DNA from: Flavivirga aquimarina
GTDB lineage: Bacteria; Bacteroidota; Bacteroidia; Flavobacteriales; Flavobacteriaceae
Length of the DNA stretch: 64,000 nt
Assembly (NCBI RefSeq): GCF_030540835.1
Contig: NZ_JAUOEK010000184.1
Location: forward strand, 372,001 to 436,000
Direction: 5' to 3'
Below are positions 36,028 through 44,717 of the stretch, piece by piece; the first letter of the stretch is position 1; each line of letters starts with the position of its first letter. The notes under the pieces are model-generated. The model made no database searches. It saw only the letters and a program-made list of their open reading frames with translations, and was not told where the DNA came from. The position numbers and the translations under genes are program-made.

Positions 36028-37467
36028 CTAAAAAACAATAGGAATAAAAAATTTGAACATGGCAATTAACATGACTACTGCTATAATATTAATAATAATA
36101 CCAACTCTTGCCATTTGATAGACTTTTATATAACCACTTGCAAATACAATAGCATTTGGAGGCGTTGCCATTGGAAGCATAAATGCACAGCTACTAGCTA
36201 TAGTAACTGGAATTAGCAAGTATAATATTGGTATTTCTAAACCCATAGCGATACCTGCTACTACTGGTGCTAAAACAGCTACCAATGCAACATTGCTCAT
36301 AAGTTCGGTCATAAACAGCATTAAAATAATTAATAGAGAAGCGGTTAACAAAATACCAATACTACTATTAGAAATACCATTGGCTACAACATCTACTATA
36401 CCACTTACAGACATCCCTTTTGCTAATGCTAAACCTCCACCAAATAAAATTAAAATACCCCAGGCTAGTTTTTGAGTGTCATTCCATTTTAGAATAAAAT
36501 CTCCTGTTTTTAAATTAAATGGAATAACAAATAAAGCTATGGCTCCGGCAACACTTATTATAGTGTCTGTTAAACCTAATTGCGGGAATAACGAATTAAC
36601 GGGGCCTCGAAAAATCCATAAAAAAACGATAACACTAAATGTCATTATAACATGTTTTTCTTTTGGTGATGTTTTTCCAAGTTTTTGAAGCTCTTCATCA
36701 ATCACCGATTTTGAAGTATTAAAATTTAAACCTGTATTTGGAAACATCCATTTAACTAAAACAAAATAGATAATGGTTATTAAAAAAATAGAAAAGGGAA
36801 GTCCTATTAACATCCATTTAAAAAACGAAATCTCAATATTATATTCGTTTTCTAATAATCCTATTAAAACTGAATTTGGAGGTGTCCCTATTACGGTAGC
36901 AATGCCACCCGCATTAGCTGAAAATGCAATCCCCAACATGACACTCAGTGCAAAATTCTGATCTTTTTTTGTAAAACCATCCTCGTCATTAATTAACAAA
37001 TTTATAACCGACATGGCTATGGGTAACATTACCACTGTACTAGCCGTATTACTTATCCACATACTCAAAAACGCTGTGGCTATCATAAACCCTAAAACAA
37101 CTTTATTTGGAGTGGTACCCGTTCTTTTAATAATATTTAAAGCAATGCGTTTGTGTAAGTTTACTTTTTCTAAAGCTAGGGCTAAAACAAATCCGCCAAA
37201 AAACAGAAACACAATGGGGCTTCCATAATTAGCACCAACATCTCCTACTGGCATAACTTTTAATAGTGGAAAAAGTATAAGAGGTAAAAGTGCCGTAACA
37301 GATATAGACACAGCTTCTGTAATCCACCAGGAAATCATCCAAGAAGCAGTTGCAATAACGAAATTGCCTTTTTCTGAAATAGAATCGAATGGTATAAAAA
37401 GTAAAGTAACAAAGAGGAGAGGCCCTATAAAAAGGCCTATTTTTTTAGACAACGGATGATTTTTCAT
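36028..37467 (-). CDS. DASS/SLC13-family sodium-coupled carboxylate (or sulfate) transporter
   Basis: This 479-residue protein has about 11-12 membrane helices and the two conserved substrate/sodium loops of the divalent anion:Na+ symporter family: WISNTASTVVMLPIA in the first half and LPMATPPNAIVFASG in the second, with GTPPNSVLIG between. Members carry dicarboxylates such as succinate, malate and fumarate. The proximity to maeB makes a C4-dicarboxylate plausible, but this is inference. The gene appears to be transcribed alone, with a short hairpin (CTCCA/TGGAG) in its leader. Confidence 0.88.
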   Translation of the reverse strand: MKNHPLSKKIGLFIGPLLFVTLLFIPFDSISEKGNFVIATASWMISWWITEAVSISVTALLPLILFPLLKVMPVGDVGANYGSPIVFLFFGGFVLALALEKVNLHKRIALNIIKRTGTTPNKVVLGFMIATAFLSMWISNTASTVVMLPIAMSVINLLINDEDGFTKKDQNFALSVMLGIAFSANAGGIATVIGTPPNSVLIGLLENEYNIEISFFKWMLIGLPFSIFLITIIYFVLVKWMFPNTGLNFNTSKSVIDEELQKLGKTSPKEKHVIMTFSVIVFLWIFRGPVNSLFPQLGLTDTIISVAGAIALFVIPFNLKTGDFILKWNDTQKLAWGILILFGGGLALAKGMSVSGIVDVVANGISNSSIGILLTASLLIILMLFMTELMSNVALVAVLAPVVAGIAMGLEIPILYLLIPVTIASSCAFMLPMATPPNAIVFASGYIKVYQMARVGIIINIIAVVMLIAMFKFFIPIVF

Positions 37468-37561
37468 ATCTTATAATTAATACGCTCCAATCTTTATGGA
37501 GGTATCGAGATAAATATAATTATTAAAATTTAAAGCAGCTTAAAATAATTTTAACGAATCT

Positions 37562-38491
37562 CTATGCTTTTAAAAAATTAATGTTTCTTGTTAATCCTGA
37601 AAACTTAGTCCGTTTTACAGCAGATTTTTGAAATACTTTCTTAAATGTATCTTCGGTTATTTCTTCCCAATCTTTTTTGGTCATGGATAATAATTCTGGA
37701 TGTGGGTTAAAAAGTGGTTCGCTATGCGATTTTGAAAATCGGTTCCACGGACAAACATCCTGACATACATCGCAACCAAACATCCAATCATCAAATTTTC
37801 CTTTAAATTCTGTGGGGATATTTTCTTTTAATTCTATAGTGAAATAGGAAATACATTTGCTTCCGTCTACTATATAGGGCTCTGTTATTGCTTCGGTAGG
37901 GCAGGCGTCAATACATGCTGTACACGTTCCGCAATGGTCAGTTACAGGTGTGTCATAATCTAATTCTAAATCAATAATAAGCTCTGCAATAAAATAAAAA
38001 GAACCTACTTGTTGGGTTATCAAATTACTGTGTTTCCCAATCCAACCTAAACCGCTTTTGGCAGCCCACGCTTTATCTAAAACTGGTGCTGAATCTACAA
38101 AAGCGCGTCCTTGGACGTCGCCTATTTCTTCTTGAATAAAGCTCAAAAGCGATTTAAGTTTATCTTTTATTACAAAATGATAGTCTCTTCCATAAGCATA
38201 TTTACTAATCTTTGGAGCGGTTTTGTCTTGCTGAAATTCTGATGGGTAGTAATTCAATAATAACGAAACAACACTTTTAGAACCTTCTACTAATTTTGTT
38301 GGATCCAAACGTTTATCAAAATGATTCTCCATGTAACGCATTTCGCCATGCATGTTTTTGTTTAACCAGTTTTCTAATCGTGGTGCTTCTTCTTCTAAAA
38401 ATTGTGCCTTACTAATACCACAAGATAAAAAGCCGAGACGTTTTGCTTCGGTTTTTATGAGTTGTGTATATTTAGTTTTATTATCTATCAT
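37562..38491 (-). CDS. queG: Epoxyqueuosine reductase QueG
   Basis: This is 309 residues from the ATG at 38491. The frame can be extended three codons to a TTG at 38500, which is less likely. It contains a cobalamin-dependent reductase domain ([37 protein letters not shown]) and an 8Fe ferredoxin-like part with [17 protein letters not shown] and [11 protein letters not shown], eight cysteines that bind two [4Fe-4S] clusters. It catalyses the last step of queuosine synthesis on tRNA wobble position 34. The HEAT-like C-terminal extension of longer QueG proteins is absent, as in many Bacteroidota. Confidence 0.94.
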   Translation of the reverse strand: MIDNKTKYTQLIKTEAKRLGFLSCGISKAQFLEEEAPRLENWLNKNMHGEMRYMENHFDKRLDPTKLVEGSKSVVSLLLNYYPSEFQQDKTAPKISKYAYGRDYHFVIKDKLKSLLSFIQEEIGDVQGRAFVDSAPVLDKAWAAKSGLGWIGKHSNLITQQVGSFYFIAELIIDLELDYDTPVTDHCGTCTACIDACPTEAITEPYIVDGSKCISYFTIELKENIPTEFKGKFDDWMFGCDVCQDVCPWNRFSKSHSEPLFNPHPELLSMTKKDWEEITEDTFKKVFQKSAVKRTKFSGLTRNINFLKA

Positions 38492-38635
38492 AAATATCAA
38501 CCATATTAGGGTTTCGGTTGCATTCAGCCTGACAGCAGCAAAAATGTTTTAGTTTTAATAACAAATTCGACAAACCCATAGCTTGTTAATATCTCAAATA
38601 TTTTTTGATGGTGTAAATATAAATGAATTCTCTGA

Positions 38636-38709
38636 TGTCACACTGAGCGCAGTCGAAGTGCTTATTTATGCTTAGCAACTATACGGCTTCGACTGCGCTC
38701 AGCCTGACA
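38636..38709. repeat. Dispersed GAGCGCAGTCGA-type palindromic repeat, copy 3 (most complete)
   Basis: The left arm 38636-38658 (TGTCACACTGAGCGCAGTC plus GAAG) and right arm 38687-38709 (CTTCGACTGCGCTCAGCC plus TGACA) are inverted repeats of 23 bp with two mismatches around a 28-base loop. It lies 28 bases from the 3' end of the GIY-YIG gene. It shares its core with copies at 7635 and 39065. Confidence 0.75.
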
Positions 38710-38737
38710 AAATCGATAAAATTCAACAATCGTAAAC

Positions 38738-39049
38738 TTAATTTTTATACTTATAATGTGTGGCATTTCGACATTCTGAAAGTATTTGAAGCATATTAAA
38801 ATTTCCATTTATTAACGCTTGCTTTTTAGCTCTAGTCCATCCTTTAATTTTCTTTTCAAAATAAATTGCTTGTAAGACATCGTTGAATTCTTGATAAAAC
38901 TCTAATATTAATGGTCTTCTTTTATATGTATATGAATCTTTTTTATATCCTAATTCATGCTCTTTGAAACGTTTTTCTATATTATTCGTTATTCCTGTGT
39001 AATAGGACTCGTTTGAACATTTTATAATGTAAACGTAATATAAATACAT
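38738..39049 (-). CDS. GIY-YIG nuclease-superfamily protein
   Basis: This 103-residue protein has the domain start YYVYIIKCSNESYYTGITNNIEKRFKEHE, where YVYII and YTGIT are the GIY-YIG pair, followed by a conserved Arg (KRF) and a Glu in YFEKKIKGW. It belongs to the small stand-alone GIY-YIG group annotated as UvrC-like endonucleases. The in vivo function is unknown. Both sides carry dispersed palindromic repeats (38636-38709 and 39065-39083), and the last codons (SECRNATHYK) overlap repeat-like DNA. This suggests a link between this gene and the repeats. Confidence 0.88.
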   Translation of the reverse strand: MYLYYVYIIKCSNESYYTGITNNIEKRFKEHELGYKKDSYTYKRRPLILEFYQEFNDVLQAIYFEKKIKGWTRAKKQALINGNFNMLQILSECRNATHYKYKN

Positions 39050-39064
39050 GTATAGTTTTTTGGG

Positions 39065-39083
39065 CTTCGACTGCGCTCCTGAC
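39065..39083. repeat. Dispersed palindromic repeat, single-arm copy 4
   Basis: CTTCGACTGCGCTC followed by CTGAC matches the right arm of copy 3. No left arm is found nearby, although degenerate AGACTCGACTTTAG (39119-39132) may be a remnant. It lies 16 bases upstream of the GIY-YIG gene's ATG. Confidence 0.55.
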
Positions 39084-39169
39084 TTTATGGTAATTATTTA
39101 ATTTTATATTACGCATCAAGACTCGACTTTAGTTTATACTGAATATAACTAAAGCAATCAGCCTGATAC

Positions 39170-40507
39170 TTAATTTTTTAAAGTAAACTTCAACTTAACA
39201 TCAACAGGTTTTAGTGTAATTAAAGGGTTTACTTTTATGGTATCATTATCTGTAGAAATGTGGAATTTTTTCAAGATAGTACTCACTGTTAAAATCATCT
39301 CATACATGGCAAAATTATTCCCTATACATAATCTTGGTCCTGCTCCAAAAGGCATATAATACGGCATGATGTCTTTTCTGTTTTCTTCAAAAAACCGAGA
39401 CGGTTTAAATGTTTCCGGACTATCCCAATAGTTTTTGTTTCTATGTATTTCATAAATAGATGCTCCTATAATGGTTCCTTTTTTTAACACATAATCATCT
39501 ATGTTATCATCTTCAATATTTACTCTATCTGTTATCCATGCTGGAGGGTATAAACGAAGACTTTCTTCAATACAACATTTTGTATAATTAAGTTGGGTAA
39601 GTTCTTGTAAAGGCTTTATCTTTTTATCACTGATTTCTTTTATCTCGGTTTCTACCTTAGTTAATGCTTCTTTATTTTGAGCCAATAATTTTAATGCAAA
39701 GGTTAATGCATTGGCTGTTGTTTCGTGACCTGCTACAAACAAAATTAATATTTCATCAATTAATTGTTCATTGGTCATTGTTGAACCGTCTTCATAGGTT
39801 GCAGATAGCAACATATCCAGAAGGTCGTCGTGTTCATCCTCCGACGCTCGTCTTTGGTCTATAATCGTATTAATAATATCTCGACTTTCTTTTACCAGTT
39901 TCATGTGGTATTTAATCTCGCCTGTTATTGTATACCATAATTTCTTATATGGCATCCTTAGTTCTTTAACAATAAACAATTGCAATTTTTCAATAATAAA
40001 CTGCAATCGTTTTAAGGTTTGCCTTTCTGCCGAAAAATTAAATAATGATTTAGCAACAACTTCAAAAGCTAATTCGTTCATTATCGGATATAATGCTACA
40101 AATCCTTCTTCCTTAATTTTACTGACTTGCTCTTGAATTGCTTTATCTATAATTTCAACAAGATTCTGAATTTTCTCTTTATGGAATGCTGGTTGTATTA
40201 ACCGACGTTGCTTTAACCAATAATCACCGCTTGAAGTCAATAGTCCGTAACCAACATATTTTGATAGGTAGAAGGTTTGAATTTTAGATTTATGATAGAC
40301 TTTATGTTTTTTTTGAAGCATGTGCTTCGTTATAGCTGCGTCTCGAGTTAAAACTATATGTCCATAAAAAGGTGATTTTATTGAAAAGGTATCACCTACT
40401 TCGTTAAACCATTTGTTGTGAAATGGGATAGGGTTTTTCGCTATGGCAGATGATTGTGATAAGAATTTTAAAAAAGATACTCTATTGGGGTATTTATATG
40501 TATTCAT
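39170..40507 (-). CDS. Cytochrome P450
   Basis: This 445-residue soluble P450 has the heme-thiolate loop MPFGAGPRLCIGNNFAMYE (Cys394), the oxygen-activation I-helix AGHETTANALTF, and the K-helix ExxR in EESLRLYPPAW. The absence of an N-terminal membrane anchor and the sequence style fit the bacterial CYP102/CYP4-like fatty-acid or terpene hydroxylase groups, but the substrate is unknown. No ferredoxin or reductase partner is adjacent. The neighbours (GIY-YIG, ruvB) are functionally unrelated, so it is an orphan P450. Confidence 0.93.
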   Translation of the reverse strand: MNTYKYPNRVSFLKFLSQSSAIAKNPIPFHNKWFNEVGDTFSIKSPFYGHIVLTRDAAITKHMLQKKHKVYHKSKIQTFYLSKYVGYGLLTSSGDYWLKQRRLIQPAFHKEKIQNLVEIIDKAIQEQVSKIKEEGFVALYPIMNELAFEVVAKSLFNFSAERQTLKRLQFIIEKLQLFIVKELRMPYKKLWYTITGEIKYHMKLVKESRDIINTIIDQRRASEDEHDDLLDMLLSATYEDGSTMTNEQLIDEILILFVAGHETTANALTFALKLLAQNKEALTKVETEIKEISDKKIKPLQELTQLNYTKCCIEESLRLYPPAWITDRVNIEDDNIDDYVLKKGTIIGASIYEIHRNKNYWDSPETFKPSRFFEENRKDIMPYYMPFGAGPRLCIGNNFAMYEMILTVSTILKKFHISTDNDTIKVNPLITLKPVDVKLKFTLKN

Positions 40508-40524
40508 AAGTTAAACTTAATAAG

Positions 40525-40545
40525 ATTCTGAAATACATTCAGAAT
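40525..40545. repeat. Small palindrome between ruvB and P450 genes
   Basis: ATTCTGAA and TTCAGAAT are separated by 5 bases and followed by GACG. The sequence resembles the inner ends of the TCATTC-type dispersed repeats. It may serve as a weak terminator for ruvB. Confidence 0.4.
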
Positions 40546-40555
40546 GACGCAAACG

Positions 40556-41578
40556 TCAAAACAACCCGCCTTGAATATCTCCTTTTATTCTCCCTAAATG
40601 TTTATATGCTTGCTCGGTAACTTCTCGTCCACGAGGGGTTCTCATTATAAACCCTTGCTGTATTAAAAAGGGCTCATACACTTCTTCTATGGTTTCTGGG
40701 CTTTCACTAACGGCTGTAGCTATGGTTGTAATACCAACAGGTCCTCCTTTAAATTTATCTATGATGGTTGATAAGATTTTGTTATCCATTTCATCCAACC
40801 CATGGGCATCGACATTTAAAGCTTCTAATGCAAACTTTGCAATTTTAATATCGATGGTTCCATTGCCTTTTATTTGAGCAAAATCCCGAACACGACGCAA
40901 TAAGGCATTTGCTATTCTTGGAGTCCCTCTACTTCGCCCCGCTATTTCTATAGCTGCTTCCATAGATATTGGCATATTTAAAATACTGGCACTTCGCTGT
41001 ATGATGGTTGTTAGTAAATCTGTTTTATAATACTGTAATCTACTTTGAATACCAAAACGCGCACGCATTGGTGAGGTTAATAATCCCGAACGTGTTGTTG
41101 CTCCTACTAAGGTAAACGGATTTAAATTGATTTGTACGGATCGTGCATTGGGACCCGACTCAATCATAATATCAATCTTGTAATCTTCCATCGCAGAATA
41201 CAAATACTCTTCTACTATGGGACTCAATCGATGAATTTCATCTATAAATAAAACATCTCGTTCTTCTAAATTGGTTAGTAAACCTGCTAAATCTCCCGGT
41301 TTATCTAATACTGGTCCTGATGTTACTTTAATACCAACGCTTAGTTCGTTAGCTAATATATGTGCTAAAGTTGTTTTTCCTAATCCTGGAGGACCATGAA
41401 ATAGGGTATGATCTAAAGCTTCGGTTCTTAAATTTGCTGCCTGAACAAAAATTTGAAGATTTTCCAATACTTGATCCTGACCTGTAAAATCATCAAATGA
41501 TAATGGTCTTAATTTCTTTTCTACATCTAATTCTTCTGGTGAGAAATTTTCGTTGGATGGATCTAGGTTTTCGTTCAT
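40556..41578 (-). CDS. ruvB: Holliday junction branch migration ATPase RuvB
   Basis: This 340-residue AAA+ motor has Walker [16 protein letters not shown], Walker [11 protein letters not shown], sensor 1 in LVGATTRSG, arginine finger and sensor 2 ([20 protein letters not shown]), and a C-terminal winged helix ending [16 protein letters not shown]. It drives branch migration with RuvA, whose gene is 7 kb away at 32832. On its upstream side is a TATCTTTA that could be a weak -7 element. Confidence 0.97.
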   Translation of the reverse strand: MNENLDPSNENFSPEELDVEKKLRPLSFDDFTGQDQVLENLQIFVQAANLRTEALDHTLFHGPPGLGKTTLAHILANELSVGIKVTSGPVLDKPGDLAGLLTNLEERDVLFIDEIHRLSPIVEEYLYSAMEDYKIDIMIESGPNARSVQINLNPFTLVGATTRSGLLTSPMRARFGIQSRLQYYKTDLLTTIIQRSASILNMPISMEAAIEIAGRSRGTPRIANALLRRVRDFAQIKGNGTIDIKIAKFALEALNVDAHGLDEMDNKILSTIIDKFKGGPVGITTIATAVSESPETIEEVYEPFLIQQGFIMRTPRGREVTEQAYKHLGRIKGDIQGGLF

Positions 41579-41729
41579 TAATTAAGGTTTCTTAAACAAT
41601 AAAGATACTTAAGCATGTTCAATACAAGCAAATATAAACAAATATAAACTACCAAAACGCCATTAAACATTCTAATAAACACAAATTAATGACTTCATTT
41701 TTTTGAACAAATACAATATTTTAAATTTC

Positions 41730-41752
41730 TTATTTATATTAAATCTAAATAA
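41730..41752 (+). promoter_or_regulatory. Fur-box-like operator upstream of the TonB-dependent receptor
   Basis: This is a 23-bp near-perfect inverted repeat. Outer arms TTATTTA (41730-41736) and TAAATAA (41746-41752) continue inward with a single mismatched pair. Its form and its position 11 bases upstream of the -7 element, where -33 contacts would be, fit repression by an iron-responsive Fur regulator. Regulator identity is inferred from the downstream receptor type. Confidence 0.5.
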
Positions 41753-41763
41753 AAATAATAAAT

Positions 41764-41771
41764 TATATTTG
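41764..41771 (+). promoter_or_regulatory. Candidate -7 promoter element of the TonB-dependent receptor
   Basis: TATATTTG matches TAnnTTTG and lies about 145 bases before the ATG, leaving a leader of roughly 140 bases. No TTG at -33 is present, and the palindrome at 41730-41752 covers that region. Confidence 0.45.
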
Positions 41772-41837
41772 CCGAAAATTTTTAATTAAAACAATATAAA
41801 TAAAAGTGAAATAGAATTAATATAACAATCTAAAAAA

Positions 41838-41869
41838 ACCAGCATGCCGTCTGCAAACTACATACTGGT
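41838..41869 (+). promoter_or_regulatory. Hairpin in the receptor mRNA leader
   Basis: ACCAGCATG (41838-41846) pairs with CATACTGGT (41861-41869) with one mismatch around a 14-base loop, in the untranslated leader of the receptor gene. It does not fit a riboswitch class I know. The rest of the 338-base ruvB-receptor gap is AT-rich and otherwise featureless. Confidence 0.35.
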
Positions 41870-41916
41870 ATAATGTCCTCTAACAGTAACAATTAAAGCA
41901 ACATCAAAACAAAAAT

Positions 41917-44598
41917 ATGAAATTTTTAGCACTAAGAATATATGCTACAAGTATATTAAAACTAGCCTTATTTTTTTTAATATTCATTCAGCCCCAATAC
42001 GCAAAAGCTCAACAATCTGCTAACACAGTAAAAGGAGAAATACAAGGAAAAATTACAACTCAAAACGGATCACCTATATCAGACATTTCAATTGTTCTTA
42101 AAGGCACGAACTATGGAACATCATCAGATAAAAATGGTTTTTTTAGTTTTTATGCTCCTGAAGGTAATTATACATTATTAATATCTGCATTAGGATATAA
42201 AAATATTGAAAAGAGCGTTTTTGTAAATTCTAAAAACACTTTAGAAATTGATTTCAAATTAAAAGAAACCTCAGAAGATTTGGATCAAGTAGTTCTTCAA
42301 GGGGCTAATAAAAAAAGACAAATAGTATTAGAGTCTAGAACTGCCACCAAATCTAATATGAGTCTTTTACAAACTCCTGCTGCTATTGTTGTTGTTGATA
42401 AAATGCTTCTCGATCAGCAAGCAAATACAACAATACAAGAAGCTATTCGAAATGTTAGTGGACTTACTCAAGCAGGTAACAACTATGGAATTGGTGACAA
42501 CTTAATTATCCGTGGATTAGGAGCTAACTACGCGTACGACGGTATGTACGCTGGTGGGGGTTTGGGTAACGATTATAATCCTGTACGGTCCTTAACAAAT
42601 GTTGCTGGTATGGAAATTTTAAAAGGCCCTGCTACTGGACTATACGGAATTGGTTCTGCTGGTGGTGTTATAAATATGGTTGAAAAAAAACCTTTAGATA
42701 TTCAACAGGCCAATTTAGAATTTCAATATGGAAAATGGAATCATTATAGAGGCATGTTAGATGTAACAGGTCCCATTAGCAATAAAACAAGTTATCGTAT
42801 TGTTGCTGCAACAGAAGCAGAAAACGGTTATAGAGACTTAAGCAGTGCTCGTGATGAACTATATGCCTCGTTACGACATAATTTATCCAATAAAAGTGAA
42901 TTTTTATTATCTGCAGCTTATATTGATGATGAAAATCAAATCGATGCTATTGGAGATCCCGTAAGAATATTAAATGAAGCCAGTCTTATTGATCCTGATG
43001 CTGGTTATGTTTGGGAAAATTTAGTAAATGATTTTGATGCAGATAACGATGGCATTTTTGGTGTACAATTAACAGATGAACAGCGTCAAATATTAGCAAA
43101 TTCAATCACAGATACTGATGGATTATTACCTTACAACCTTGGTAGTGGTCATTTAATTTCTCCATTATCTGAACCTAATCAAGGTGAAGAGTTTCGTATA
43201 AAATTACGTCATAATTGGACTTTATCTAATAACACTAACTTTACACAACAACTTCAGTACCGTACTTACGAATCTGAATTTACACGTCAAACTGGTGCGT
43301 TTAACTACATATACTGGAATAGAAATGGCGAAATTAATGCTGGTGCAAGATCGCCTTTAGTCATTGATGATGTTATTTATCCTTTTGCTGCACGTCGCCA
43401 AGAATACCGTCATCAAGAAGCAAAAGAAAAAGCCATTCAATACTTTGCAGATTTACAAAATGTATGGGAATCAAATAAATTTAAAGGGGAACATTTGTTA
43501 AGCTTTAATTATGAAAGACGTGCTGCAGAATTAATGTCCTGGTCTATTTGGGATGCCGATGGAACAGCTGATGGTAATACACCTGTACCTTATATTCTCG
43601 ATATAAGAGATCCTAATTGGCCTCCTGGTAGCTTTTGGGATTACGACCCAAGTTTACGTACTAACTATGATAAAACGATACAAAGTTATGGTGTGAGTTT
43701 CCAGGAAGTTATTTACTTTAATGAAACACTTACTGGTAGGTTTGGTGCAGCTTATAGTACCATAAAACAAGCCTACGAATCTAAAGCTACTGATGCTAAT
43801 AACAATATAGCCACACCAGAAGCTGATACGGATGATTCTGGTTTCTCATACAATTTTGGTTTAAATTATATGATTACTAATGGTATTTCAACTTTTGCTA
43901 ATTATGCTAAAGGTAGAACAGCATATAGCATATTAGGGTCTGTAACAGGTGAGGATGATCGCCCTGATTCAGAATCAAAATCATTTGATTTAGGTTTACG
44001 ATTTACAGCGTTTCAAGAAAAGCTACTAGCTTCTTTAGTTTACTTTGAAACTAAACGAACAAACTTGCGTTATGCTAACGAACTTTATAATGATAATATT
44101 GGAGACCCTGATTATAATGTTGATGTTCCTCAATACTTTTATGATGATGAGGATAAAACCGAAGGTTTAGAATTTGATTTGAGATTTATTTTTGACAAAC
44201 ATTGGTCTATGAATGCAAATGCCACTTACCAAGATGCTATTAGTATTCGTGCTAATGAAGCATCTGAACAGACTAAAGGTGTTCCAAAGAAATATGCTCG
44301 TTTTTGGGGAGAATACAAACATTTATTAGGGAAATCGAAAATGCCTGTTAGATTTAATTTTGGTATGCGTTATGAAAGTGAGCGTACCGTAAATAGTACT
44401 GGCTTTGGATTACCTGATGCCTATCTTGATAGCTATGTGGTTTGGGATACGGGTTTAAGTTTTGATGTAAAGAAATGGAACGTTCGTTTAAATGTAGCTA
44501 ACTTATTTGATGAAAGATACTACTCTAAAGCTATGTTTTTAGGTGGATTACCTGGTGAATCTCGCAATGCTGAATTAACATTGAGATATACATTTTAA
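41917..44598 (+). CDS. TonB-dependent siderophore-type outer-membrane receptor
   Basis: This 893-residue protein has a signal peptide (residues 1-32, ends YAKAQQ) and a carboxypeptidase-D-regulatory-like domain (about 43-130, GKITTQNGSPISDISIVLKG). A plug domain follows (about 145-260, with NLIIRGLGANYAYDGMYAGG and GVINMVEKKP), then a 22-strand barrel ending LTLRYTF. The plug order and the FhuA/FoxA-like features point to hydroxamate or similar ferric-siderophore uptake. The candidate Fur box upstream supports this. It lacks a SusD partner, so it is not a glycan-utilisation receptor. It is monocistronic, with a strong terminator following. Confidence 0.9.
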   Translation: MKFLALRIYATSILKLALFFLIFIQPQYAKAQQSANTVKGEIQGKITTQNGSPISDISIVLKGTNYGTSSDKNGFFSFYAPEGNYTLLISALGYKNIEKSVFVNSKNTLEIDFKLKETSEDLDQVVLQGANKKRQIVLESRTATKSNMSLLQTPAAIVVVDKMLLDQQANTTIQEAIRNVSGLTQAGNNYGIGDNLIIRGLGANYAYDGMYAGGGLGNDYNPVRSLTNVAGMEILKGPATGLYGIGSAGGVINMVEKKPLDIQQANLEFQYGKWNHYRGMLDVTGPISNKTSYRIVAATEAENGYRDLSSARDELYASLRHNLSNKSEFLLSAAYIDDENQIDAIGDPVRILNEASLIDPDAGYVWENLVNDFDADNDGIFGVQLTDEQRQILANSITDTDGLLPYNLGSGHLISPLSEPNQGEEFRIKLRHNWTLSNNTNFTQQLQYRTYESEFTRQTGAFNYIYWNRNGEINAGARSPLVIDDVIYPFAARRQEYRHQEAKEKAIQYFADLQNVWESNKFKGEHLLSFNYERRAAELMSWSIWDADGTADGNTPVPYILDIRDPNWPPGSFWDYDPSLRTNYDKTIQSYGVSFQEVIYFNETLTGRFGAAYSTIKQAYESKATDANNNIATPEADTDDSGFSYNFGLNYMITNGISTFANYAKGRTAYSILGSVTGEDDRPDSESKSFDLGLRFTAFQEKLLASLVYFETKRTNLRYANELYNDNIGDPDYNVDVPQYFYDDEDKTEGLEFDLRFIFDKHWSMNANATYQDAISIRANEASEQTKGVPKKYARFWGEYKHLLGKSKMPVRFNFGMRYESERTVNSTGFGLPDAYLDSYVVWDTGLSFDVKKWNVRLNVANLFDERYYSKAMFLGGLPGESRNAELTLRYTF

Positions 44599-44619
44599 CG
44601 TTACTAATACTTGTAAACG

Positions 44620-44654
44620 AAATAGAGCCTTTCTTAACCGGAAAGGCTCTATTT
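44620..44654. terminator. Bidirectional terminator between receptor and Calx-beta gene
   Basis: A 14-bp perfect stem (44620-44633 with 44641-44654; core GAGCCTTTC/GAAAGGCTC) has a 7-base loop. It is shared by convergent genes and uses the same GCCTTTC/GAAAGGC core as the terminators at 49236 and 56731. Confidence 0.85.
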
Positions 44655-44717
44655 AATAATTTAGTCAAAATATGGTTGGTTAATTTTAAATATTAACATC
44701 CCATATCTTTTTATAAC

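Noticed and set aside
38492-38500. Upstream TTG start for queG
   Set aside because: It adds only three residues. The ATG at 38491 is the conventional choice.
41838-41869. Riboswitch in the receptor leader
   Set aside because: It is a single short hairpin with one mismatch and no conserved core of any class I know. The gene is a siderophore-type receptor, not a B12 or TPP gene.
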